Assembly: GCA_021828245.1 (NCBI GenBank) | Contig: JAKASC010000028.1 | Location: 1 to 14,654 of the forward strand | Source: Acidobacteriota bacterium | GTDB lineage: Bacteria; Acidobacteriota; Terriglobia; UBA7540 | DNA length: 14,654 nt | Direction: 5' to 3' | In this document: piece by piece, positions 5,232-12,097 of the stretch | Layout: each line of letters begins with the position of its first letter | Numbering within the stretch: position 1 is the first letter of the stretch | Position numbers and translations under genes: made by a program | The notes under the pieces: model-generated | Seen by the model: the letters and a program-made list of their open reading frames with translations, nothing else | Databases searched by the model: none | Told to the model about the DNA's origin: nothing

Positions 5232-7754
5232 TTATTGGAGCAGGCTCTGGCTATTGCCGTCCGCCTCCTGTGGGACGAGGCTGGCAGCGGCCACCTGGTC
5301 GCCCTCTTCGAGAGCAATCAGCCGCACCCCTTGGGCGGATCGGCCCGATTCGCGGATCTGATTGGCGTCCAGTCGGGTAATCTTGCCCTGCTGAGAGATA
5401 ATTATAACTTCCGCATCTTCCGTCACCCTGAGTGCGCCGACCACCTTGCCGTTGCGTTCGACGGTTTTCACGTTGATGACACCCCTGCCCCCACGCGATT
5501 GGAGGCGGTATTCGCTGATAGGAGTCCGCTTGCCGTAGCCTTTCTCGGTGACCGAGAGAATCAAATCCTTCTCGCCCACCACTTCCATTCCCACCACGTA
5601 ATCCCCCGTGGCGAGGTCAATGCCTCGAACCCCATAGGCAGGACGGCCCATGTCGCGCACGTTACTTTCAGGGAACCGAATGGCCATCCCTTCATGTGTG
5701 GCCAGGAAGATGGTGTCGCGGCCCGTGGTGAGCTTGCCGGCAATCAGCACATCACCATCTTCGATACCCATGGCAATGATGCCTCGCGACATAGGGTTGG
5801 AAAATTCAAACAGGCGTGTCTTCTTGATGATCCCACGGCGCGTGACTAGCGTCACGTAACCCTCGGCGGCATACGTCTGGCCGTCCACCGTGACGTCTTT
5901 GGGTTCTTCCGGTAACTCCCGCACGGCCACCAGCGAAGCCACTTTCTCATCCTTCGCTAGATTCACTAAGTTGACGATGTTTTTTCCTCGACCAGCCGCC
6001 CCCACATCAGGAATCTCATACACTTTGAGCCAATGGACGCGACCGGTGTCCGTGAACACCAAAATGTAGCTGTGCGTGGAAGCAATGAACAGGTGCTCGA
6101 CAAAATCTTCCTCCCGCGTCTTCATGCCGAGGCGCCCTTTGCCGCCCCGGCCTTGCTGGCGATACGTGGAAACCGGCGTGCGCTTCAGATACCCGGAGTG
6201 GGAAACAGTGATGACCACGTCCTCGTCGCGGATCAAATCCTCCAGCTTGATCTCTGCCTGCTCCTCGATAATTTCCGTGCGGCGCGCATCACCGAAGTCC
6301 TTTTGGATTTCCTTTAGTTCGTCCACGATCACCTTTTTCAGAGCTTTCTCACTGGCCAGAATTTCTTCGTATTCGGCGATTTTCTTCTTCAGTCCGTCGT
6401 ATTCCTCCTGAATCTTCTCGCGCTCGAGAGCGGTTAACCGCTGGAGTTGTAACTCAAGAATCGCTTGCGCCTGGCGATCTGTAAACTCGAACCGAGTCAT
6501 CAAGCCTTCTTTGGCCTCGGCCGGGTTTTTGGCGGCGCGAATCAACTTGATAATCGCGTCAAGGTTTTGAAGCGCTTTCAGGAAACCTTCCAAAATGTGG
6601 GCGCGCTCGCGGGCTTTTCGCAAGTCGTATTCCGTGCGCCGCCGCACAACATTGACGCGATGCTCGATGAAGAGCTGAATAGCCTCGATCAGCGACAAGG
6701 TGCGCGGCTGGCCGGCGACAATCGCCAGCATGATCATGCCGAAGGTTTCCTGAAGCTGTGTGAACTTGTAGAGGTTGTTGAGGATGACTTCCGGCTGCTC
6801 GCCGCGTTTAATCTCCACGACAATGCGCATGCCGTCGCGGTCGCTTTCATCGCGGATGTCCGAAATGCCTTCGATCTTTTTGTCCTGGACCAACTCGGCG
6901 ATCCGCTCAATGATTTTGGATTTATTCACCTGGTACGGAATTTCCGTGATGACAATCTGCTGCTTCTCTTTGGTGGGCCGTTCGATGGCCGCCTTGGCGC
7001 GCATGGTGAATTGCCCGCGACCGGTCTCGTACGCCGCCTGAATGCCGCTCCGGCCGTAAATGTAGCCGCCGGTCGGGAAGTCCGGTCCCGGGACCATCTC
7101 CAGCACTTCTTTGATCGTCGCCGCGGGCTTCTGAATCAGCAGAATCGTGGCATTGATGATTTCGTTCAAATTATGCGGAGGAACCTTGGTGGCCATGCCG
7201 ACCGCGATGCCGTCCGAGCCGTTGACGAGCAGGTTGGGAATTCGCGTCGGCAGGACCAGCGGCTCTTCCGTGGACTCGTCAAAGTTCGGCACAAAGTCCA
7301 CGGTCTCTTTCTCGATGTCCGCGAGCAACTCTTCAGCGAGGCGGGAAAGGCGGCACTCGGTGTAACGGTAAGCCGCCGGGGGATCGCCGTCCACCGAGCC
7401 GAAATTTCCCTGGCCGTCAATCAGCGGGTAGCGCATGTTGAAGTCTTGCGCCATGCGCACCAGCGTGTCATAAACCGCCGCGTCGCCGTGCGGATGATAT
7501 TTCTTGATAACCTCGCCCACCACGCCCGCGCACTTGATGTAGCGCTTGTCGGAGGTGTTTCCCTCTTTGTACATCGCGTAAAGAATGCGGCGATGCACGG
7601 GTTTGAGCCCGTCGCGCACGTCCGGCAGCGCCCGCCCAATGATCACGCTCATCGCATAGTCGAGATACGACGTCCGCATCTCGTCTTCGATGTTGCGCGG
7701 CACCTCGCGCAGCGGCTGGGAGGGAGTCGGTGGCGTGATTTCCTGGTCAGCCAT
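5232..7754 (-). CDS. gyrA: DNA gyrase subunit A
   Basis: This 840-residue breakage-reunion subunit of DNA gyrase forms an A2B2 enzyme with GyrB and introduces negative supercoils. The topoisomerase IV/gyrase A core opens with RTSYLDYAMSVIIGRALPDVRDGL (27-50). The catalytic Tyr131 is in AAYRYTE. The quinolone region KYHPHGDAAVYD (85-96) has Ala92 where E. coli has Ser83, with Asp96 kept at the Asp87 position. The C-terminal beta-pinwheel holds the GyrA box QQGRGGKG (533-540), which separates it from ParC. The C-terminal tail is short and not strongly acidic, and the total is somewhat below the 875 residues of E. coli GyrA. The ATG at 7754 has GGGGAG seven bases upstream. That Shine-Dalgarno begins on the last base of the stop codon of the preceding cassette gene, so gyrA is probably read through from there. 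Confidence 0.98.
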   Translation of the reverse strand: MADQEITPPTPSQPLREVPRNIEDEMRTSYLDYAMSVIIGRALPDVRDGLKPVHRRILYAMYKEGNTSDKRYIKCAGVVGEVIKKYHPHGDAAVYDTLVRMAQDFNMRYPLIDGQGNFGSVDGDPPAAYRYTECRLSRLAEELLADIEKETVDFVPNFDESTEEPLVLPTRIPNLLVNGSDGIAVGMATKVPPHNLNEIINATILLIQKPAATIKEVLEMVPGPDFPTGGYIYGRSGIQAAYETGRGQFTMRAKAAIERPTKEKQQIVITEIPYQVNKSKIIERIAELVQDKKIEGISDIRDESDRDGMRIVVEIKRGEQPEVILNNLYKFTQLQETFGMIMLAIVAGQPRTLSLIEAIQLFIEHRVNVVRRRTEYDLRKARERAHILEGFLKALQNLDAIIKLIRAAKNPAEAKEGLMTRFEFTDRQAQAILELQLQRLTALEREKIQEEYDGLKKKIAEYEEILASEKALKKVIVDELKEIQKDFGDARRTEIIEEQAEIKLEDLIRDEDVVITVSHSGYLKRTPVSTYRQQGRGGKGRLGMKTREEDFVEHLFIASTHSYILVFTDTGRVHWLKVYEIPDVGAAGRGKNIVNLVNLAKDEKVASLVAVRELPEEPKDVTVDGQTYAAEGYVTLVTRRGIIKKTRLFEFSNPMSRGIIAMGIEDGDVLIAGKLTTGRDTIFLATHEGMAIRFPESNVRDMGRPAYGVRGIDLATGDYVVGMEVVGEKDLILSVTEKGYGKRTPISEYRLQSRGGRGVINVKTVERNGKVVGALRVTEDAEVIIISQQGKITRLDANQIRESGRSAQGVRLIALEEGDQVAAASLVPQEADGNSQSLLQ

Positions 7755-7761
7755 AAAGGAG

Positions 7762-7767
7762 CTCCCC
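7762..7767 (-). promoter_or_regulatory. gyrA Shine-Dalgarno touching the upstream stop codon
   Basis: GGGGAG lies seven bases before the gyrA ATG. Its first G is the last base of the TAG (7769-7767) that ends the third cassette gene. Ribosomes terminating there would sit on the gyrA initiation region, so coupling is likely. Confidence 0.65.
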
Positions 7768-8225
7768 TACGCCGCATCCGGCCGGGGCCGAATGCAAAGT
7801 GAGGCGGCCTCTGCTAGCGCTAATGCCTTGTCCTTTTGCGATGGCTTGTCTTCAGGCCAGCCGGTAAGGTCTGCGTGCCGGGGATGGGGCCGCAGAAGTG
7901 GGCGAACCTTCAGCCCCTCCCGAAATACAACTCCTGCTTCGACGTCGGCCCGACCAAGAATCTTGGCCTTGTCTTTTCTCTCCCCTTCCACAAAAACCAG
8001 CGCCAACAGCCAGATCCTTTTTGCCGTGCAGCCACAGGTTCGGTAAACCGACGTCCCTCCGGTCTTTGGGGGCATGAAGGCTGCGGGGGATATAGAGCCC
8101 CTCAGGTGCTTCTTGTCGAAAATGAAGCGGGACAGTCGCTCGTCCGGTGTGACGGTCCTTGATACCCAATCAAACCGCAGGAAAATGCTGAGCGAGAATT
8201 TCCAAAATCTTTCCAGGTATGGCAT
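7767..8225 (-). CDS. Hypothetical protein, third gene of the gyrB-gyrA cassette
   Basis: This is an uncharacterised protein of about 152 residues if ATG 8225 is used. The recognisable part begins at TPDERLSRFIF (26-36) and continues with AAFMPPKTGGTSVYRT (48-63), GRADVEAG (91-98) and HPRHADLTGWPEDK (114-127), ending in an alanine-rich helix (KALALAEAASL). I recall small bacterial proteins with this 'LSRF...FmPP...SVyR...GRAD...PHPRHA.i.GWP' layout, but know no function. The start is uncertain. ATG 8225, or TTG 8228 with GGGGAGGAG upstream, overlaps the preceding gene by about 55 bp and adds some 25 residues with no family-like pattern. No ATG, GTG or TTG lies nearer to the conserved part. It ends 12 bp before gyrA. 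The CGC residues at 64-66 are the only close cysteine pair. It shows no signal peptide or clear membrane segment. Confidence 0.65.
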   Translation of the reverse strand: MPYLERFWKFSLSIFLRFDWVSRTVTPDERLSRFIFDKKHLRGSISPAAFMPPKTGGTSVYRTCGCTAKRIWLLALVFVEGERKDKAKILGRADVEAGVVFREGLKVRPLLRPHPRHADLTGWPEDKPSQKDKALALAEAASLCIRPRPDAA

Positions 8226-8670
8226 CAAAGAAAGGCTCCTCCCCGTATTGCTTGGAGGTCCCACCGAATCTTCCCGCGTACGCCAAAGTCGGACCCGTAA
8301 CGCTCAAAGAAAAAAGTCGGTTGTCCTCCGTGCGCCACTCGAATGCAATGTCACCGTCGGGCTCGGGAACCACGCTGGGCGGTCGAAGTCCTTCTGGCAA
8401 GCCCCTGATGACGGCGACCGCGCCCTCGGCGGATTCGAGTTTGACGGGTGCGGCGTCGTAGCCGTCCCACCCCTTCTCCGAACAGGTGTTGAGAATATCG
8501 GCTACCTGCTCGACCAGCAGATCCCTCCACGCGAATGAGGCTGGAGCCTGCCGGATGGTTTTGTACTCCTCTGCACACTCGCGCGTGGGTACTTCCGCCT
8601 CTCTACTAACACCTGCCGAGAGAAGGGAAGCCGCGGTCCCAAATGTCTGAACGGCGACAAGGGTGCTCAT
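8170..8670 (-). CDS. Hypothetical protein, second gene of the gyrB-gyrA cassette
   Basis: This is an uncharacterised 166-residue protein. Its core reads GWDGYDAAPV (67-76), an alanine-rich helix leading to LPEGLRPPSVVPEPDGDIAFEW (91-112), then SLSVTGPTLAYAG (121-133). I recall this 'WDGYdA.Pv ... LP...P.P.v.pepDGdi.lEW' layout from small bacterial hypothetical proteins encoded next to TIGR04255 genes, which agrees with the context here. The first 30 or so residues are mildly hydrophobic but do not look like a good signal peptide. Its ATG overlaps the stop of the TIGR04255-like gene by 4 bp (ATGA), so the two are almost certainly made together. No catalytic motif is visible. It could be a partner or inhibitor of its neighbour, but that is only a guess. 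Confidence 0.78.
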   Translation of the reverse strand: MSTLVAVQTFGTAASLLSAGVSREAEVPTRECAEEYKTIRQAPASFAWRDLLVEQVADILNTCSEKGWDGYDAAPVKLESAEGAVAVIRGLPEGLRPPSVVPEPDGDIAFEWRTEDNRLFSLSVTGPTLAYAGRFGGTSKQYGEEPFFDAIPGKILEILAQHFPAV

Positions 8671-9404
8671 CGGAAAAGCTCCATGGTTCTCTCAGTGATA
8701 CTGCTAAAAAAGGCCTTATTCTTTATCTCTCTCAGTATAGCAAAAATCTCGTCTATTTTGGGGTCGTCCGGCGCCAAGCTTACGTCCTTGAAGACATCGA
8801 TGTCCAAAATGATCGCGGTTTTAATAGGGTCCTGCTTATCGGAAGGGGTCTGCATAATGATGGCGGTCGCTTCGTGGTCACGAAAGGGGACGACCAAGCG
8901 GGTGAAGAAGTGCTCAACGAGCTGTGGGATCCCCGGCGGAACCTTGGGAGCCGCAGTGAGATAGTCATCGTAGTCGAACTGTTTCGACGATATCTCGATT
9001 GAATTGATGTAACGGGTCGCCAAGCGCGTTACGCGCGCTGGCTTTGTCCGGGCACAATAAATTTTCCATAACCTCCTAGCCTCTGCATACACCTTCTCCC
9101 ACTCAGTGTAGGGGCGAAGCCGGCTAAAGCTGAAGCCATCCAGGCGAAACTGCGTGATCTGTAATGCGTCCGCGCTCTTAAACAAATAGCCCATAACCTT
9201 GGACTGTGTTGTTGCACTGGGTTGCTTTTCACCTTCCAATTGAAACAAGCCTTGCCACAGCATGCGCTTTTGTTTCTCGGGATACTGAGACTTTATGTCG
9301 TCGTGAAGGGCCTCCAAGTCAGCCAGAGTCACGCTCTGCCGGAGTTGCGTTCTGATGTCAATAAGCGCCTCAATGATCGGCGCATTAGGAAAGGTTTCGA
9401 ACAT
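8667..9404 (-). CDS. TIGR04255-like family protein, first gene of the gyrB-gyrA cassette
   Basis: This 245-residue protein fits the sporadically distributed TIGR04255 family: FPNAPIIEALIDIR (5-18) at the start, GFSFSRLRPYTEWEKVYAEARRLW (90-113) in the middle, VTRLATRYINSIEI (125-138), an ILDID stretch (199-203) and a C-terminal SSITERTMELF (234-244). Length and order of these blocks agree with the family. Its biochemical role is unknown to me. The ATG at 9404 has only a distant GGGGGA upstream, so initiation looks weak. It is followed by the second cassette gene with an ATGA overlap. The 5'-most and 3'-most parts of this cassette are visibly AT-richer than the flanking gyr genes (for example 8701-8760 is about one-third GC). 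That would fit acquisition by transfer but is only an eyeball measure. Confidence 0.85.
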   Translation of the reverse strand: MFETFPNAPIIEALIDIRTQLRQSVTLADLEALHDDIKSQYPEKQKRMLWQGLFQLEGEKQPSATTQSKVMGYLFKSADALQITQFRLDGFSFSRLRPYTEWEKVYAEARRLWKIYCARTKPARVTRLATRYINSIEISSKQFDYDDYLTAAPKVPPGIPQLVEHFFTRLVVPFRDHEATAIIMQTPSDKQDPIKTAIILDIDVFKDVSLAPDDPKIDEIFAILREIKNKAFFSSITERTMELFR

Positions 9405-9509
9405 AGCCGCGAGCGTTCCCCCATGACCGCAGTAATAAAATGCCGCATTAGTCTAACACGAACCGCGCAGGAAAGAAGGCGTCGAGGGTCCGGGACGGGT
9501 AAATTAGCC

Positions 9510-9546
9510 CCAAGGCGCCACAGAGGCGCGGAAATGGTTACCTTGG
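9510..9546 (-). terminator. Nested inverted repeat after gyrB
   Basis: Downstream of the gyrB stop, CCAAGG (9541-9546 on the minus strand) can pair with CCTTGG (9510-9515). An inner GCGCC/GGCGC hairpin with a 5-nt loop lies between them (9515-9519 and 9525-9529). The sequence after it (CTAATTT) has only a weak T-run. It could be a partial terminator that reduces read-through from gyrB into the cassette and gyrA, or just a structured RNA spacer. Confidence 0.3.
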
Positions 9547-9549
9547 CCT

Positions 9550-11958
9550 TTAGATATCTAGGTTCTTCACGTCCAGGGCGTTCTCTTGGATGAACTGCCG
9601 GCGGGGCTCGACGGCATCGCCCATGAGGACGGTGAACATTTCCTCGGCTTCCGCGCGATCTTCAATGCGAACTTGCAGCATGGTGCGGTGCTCGGCGTCC
9701 ATGGTGGTTTCCCAAAGTTGCGTGGGGTTCATTTCGCCGAGGCCCTTAAAGCGCTGCACGGTGAAAGATTTCTTGCCGGCGGCCATGATCCGCTCCAGCA
9801 ATTCGCGGCGGTCCTCGATTTCGATCTTGTCGCCGTTGGTGGAAATCACAAACGGCGGCTTATCGTTTTCCCGCACGCGCTTGTGGAGTTCAAGCAGGCG
9901 GCGATAGTCGGCGCCCGACAACCAGTCCCAGTCAATCACCCGCTCGCCGAGCCCTTCCCCGGAAAAGCGCAAGGTATAAAGATTGTGCTCTTCATCCAGT
10001 TGGATTTCGGTTTTGAACCCTTCCAGCCTCAATTCCTTGGCCACCCGCTCGATTTTCGTCTGGTCTTCGAGTTCGGCTTTTTTCCCGAGTTCGGCTTTGA
10101 GGAGTGCGTCAATCGGTCGCGGGTCGCCCAGACGCTTCTCGAGCTTGTCAAAGATTTCCACGTACTCGCCGAGGGCCATCAGAAAATTGGTCAGTTCGCC
10201 GCCTTCCAGACGGACTTTCTTTTGGCCGTTCCCAATTTCCACGGCGTGATCTTCGGTGGCGCGGCGCAGCACTTCGCGCCGAAACTCCTTCTCATCCCGG
10301 ATGTACCGCAGACTCTTGCCTTTCTTGATGAGATAGAGCGGCGGCTGAGCGATATACACGTGGCCGCGCTCGACCAACTCTGGCATCTGGCGGTAAAAAA
10401 AAGTCAGGAGTAGGGTGCGGATATGCGAACCGTCCACGTCGGCGTCGGTCATGATGATGATCTTGGAATAGCGGAGTTTGGCGGGATCGAAATCGTCTTT
10501 GCCGATGCCGGTGCCAAGCGCCGTGATGAGGGCGCGAATTTCTTCGTGCGCCAGCATCTTGTCGAAGCGCGCCTTCTCCACGTTCAGGATCTTGCCCCGC
10601 AGCGGCAGAATCGCCTGGTAGCGGCGGTCGCGCCCCATTTTAGCCGAGCCTCCCGCCGAGTCGCCCTCCACCAGAAACAGCTCACATCGCGCCGGGTCTT
10701 TTTCCTGGCAGTCGGCCAGCTTGCCCGGCAGCCCCCCGGAATCAAGCGCTCCCTTCCGGCGCGTTAATTCCCTTGCCTTGCGGGCGGCCTCACGTGCCCT
10801 CGCGGCATCAATCGCCTTGGCGCAAATCTTGCGGCCGACGGTCGGATTCTTCTCAAAGTACTCCATCAGCCTCTCGTAAACAAAACTCGCGACGCTGCTC
10901 TGGATGTCGCTGTTGAGCTTGCCCTTGGTCTGCCCTTCAAACTGCGGCTGCGGCAATTGCACGCTAATCACCGCCACTAAACCTTCGCGGACGTCCTCAC
11001 CCTGCAGATTTTCCTTCACATCCTTGAAGAGGCCTTGGTTCTGACCAAACTGGTTAATGGCCCGCGTGAGCGCAGATCGAAAGCCGGAAAGGTGCGTTCC
11101 GCCATCTACGGTGTTGATATTATTGGCAAACGAAAAAACCGTCTCCGCATAGCCGTCATTGTATTGCAGAGCAAATTCCATGTGGATGTTGTCGCGGTCC
11201 GCTTCCGCGTAAATGGGCGTGGCGTGGAGAACGTCTTTGTTCTTGTTGAGGTGCTTGACGAACTCCGCGATACCGCCCGTGTAGTGGAACTCCGCCTGCT
11301 TATTGCTTCGCTCGTCCTTTAGATGGATGGTCAGACCTTTATTGAGAAATGAAAGTTCGCGCAGGCGCTGTGCCAGGGTGTCGTAATTGAACTCAATCGA
11401 GTCAAAGATGGCGGCATCGGGTAGAAAGGTGATCTTTGTCCCGCGCCGATTTGTCTTGCCGGCCTTCTTGAGGTCGCCCATCGGCTTGCCGCGCTCGTAG
11501 GATTGCTCCCACGTGTAGCCGTCCCGCCAGATTTCGAGGTCGAGCCGTTCCGAAAGAGCATTGACCACAGACACGCCCACACCATGTAAGCCGCCGGAAA
11601 CTTTATAACTATTGGTGTCAAATTTTCCGCCGGCGTGGAGCACCGTCATCACCACTTCAGCTGCGGAACGCCCTTCCTCTTTGTGCATGTCCACGGGGAT
11701 GCCTCGCCCATTGTCAACGACGGTAACCGAATTATCCGAGTGAACAGTGACTTCAATACGGTCGCAATAGCCGGCTAGAGCCTCATCCACCGCGTTATCC
11801 ACAACTTCCCAAACTAGGTGGTGAAGGCCGGCAGGCCCGGTGGAACCGATGTACATGGCCGGCCGCTTGCGTACAGCCTCGAGGTCACCCAGCACTTTGA
11901 TGCTGTCGGCGTCATAAGCCACCGCAGCCTTAGTTGTCTCTAACGTTTCCTTCGTCAC
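9550..11958 (-). CDS. gyrB: DNA gyrase subunit B
   Basis: This is the ATPase subunit of gyrase, about 800 residues, the long form with the extra domain after TOPRIM. Numbering from a TTG three codons further upstream, the GHKL ATPase part has WEVVDNAVDEALAG (53-66; Glu54 and Asn58), DNGRGIPV (85-92), GGLHGVGVSVVNALS (125-139) and QTKGKL (346-351). The TOPRIM part has EGDSAGGSAK (434-443) and DADVDGSHI (508-516). The C-terminus has RFKGLGEMNPTQLWETTMD and ends in the usual ...NALDVKNLDI. Two starts are possible. TTG 11967 abuts the Shine-Dalgarno and has no room for spacing. GTG 11958 lies nine bases after GGAAGG (11968-11973) and is preferred. The gene follows a strong terminator, so it needs its own promoter or leaky termination. 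recF is not upstream. Confidence 0.97.
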   Translation of the reverse strand: MTKETLETTKAAVAYDADSIKVLGDLEAVRKRPAMYIGSTGPAGLHHLVWEVVDNAVDEALAGYCDRIEVTVHSDNSVTVVDNGRGIPVDMHKEEGRSAAEVVMTVLHAGGKFDTNSYKVSGGLHGVGVSVVNALSERLDLEIWRDGYTWEQSYERGKPMGDLKKAGKTNRRGTKITFLPDAAIFDSIEFNYDTLAQRLRELSFLNKGLTIHLKDERSNKQAEFHYTGGIAEFVKHLNKNKDVLHATPIYAEADRDNIHMEFALQYNDGYAETVFSFANNINTVDGGTHLSGFRSALTRAINQFGQNQGLFKDVKENLQGEDVREGLVAVISVQLPQPQFEGQTKGKLNSDIQSSVASFVYERLMEYFEKNPTVGRKICAKAIDAARAREAARKARELTRRKGALDSGGLPGKLADCQEKDPARCELFLVEGDSAGGSAKMGRDRRYQAILPLRGKILNVEKARFDKMLAHEEIRALITALGTGIGKDDFDPAKLRYSKIIIMTDADVDGSHIRTLLLTFFYRQMPELVERGHVYIAQPPLYLIKKGKSLRYIRDEKEFRREVLRRATEDHAVEIGNGQKKVRLEGGELTNFLMALGEYVEIFDKLEKRLGDPRPIDALLKAELGKKAELEDQTKIERVAKELRLEGFKTEIQLDEEHNLYTLRFSGEGLGERVIDWDWLSGADYRRLLELHKRVRENDKPPFVISTNGDKIEIEDRRELLERIMAAGKKSFTVQRFKGLGEMNPTQLWETTMDAEHRTMLQVRIEDRAEAEEMFTVLMGDAVEPRRQFIQENALDVKNLDI

Positions 11959-11967
11959 GCTTTCCAA

Positions 11968-11973
11968 CCTTCC
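11968..11973 (-). promoter_or_regulatory. gyrB Shine-Dalgarno deciding between TTG and GTG starts
   Basis: GGAAGG on the minus strand directly touches TTG 11967, which leaves no spacer, but lies nine bases before GTG 11958. This supports the GTG start and a protein three residues shorter than the longest frame. Confidence 0.55.
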
Positions 11974-11994
11974 GGCAAGCTGTTAGCTCTACAC

Positions 11995-12030
11995 AAAAAG
12001 ACCGACGGGAACCTCACCTTCCCGCCGGCC
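11995..12030 (-). terminator. Intrinsic terminator after dnaN
   Basis: On the minus strand GGCCGGCGGGAA (12030-12019), a 7-nt loop (12018-12012) and TTCCCGTCGGTC (12011-12000) form a 12-bp stem with two G-U pairs, followed at once by TTTTT (11999-11995). This is a textbook Rho-independent terminator. It begins about 50 bp after the dnaN stop and ends 37 bp before the gyrB start. Confidence 0.9.
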
Positions 12031-12068
12031 TGAATCCTCTGAGACTCTCCAACCCTACCCCATCTTCT

Positions 12069-12097
12069 ATTTTAACCCCTTACACCCGCATTGGCAT
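12069..12097 (-). promoter_or_regulatory. Possible gyrB promoter upstream of the terminator
   Basis: On the minus strand ATGCCA (12092-12097, four of six -35 matches), a 17-bp spacer and TAAAAT (12069-12074, five of six -10 matches) overlap the 3' end of dnaN. A transcript starting near 12062 would run through the terminator at 11995-12030 before reaching gyrB, so the stem-loop would act as a leader attenuator. The match could be chance. Confidence 0.3.

Noticed and set aside
6465..7802. A 445-codon open frame on the plus strand.
   Set aside because: It is exactly antisense to gyrA, has no family-like motifs, and arises from the codon bias of the real gene.
9586..10413. A 275-codon open frame on the plus strand.
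   Set aside because: It is antisense to the C-terminal half of gyrB; no recognisable domain and no convincing ribosome-binding site.
11965..11967. TTG as the gyrB start.
   Set aside because: The only Shine-Dalgarno (GGAAGG) touches it with no spacer, whereas GTG 11958 is nine bases away.
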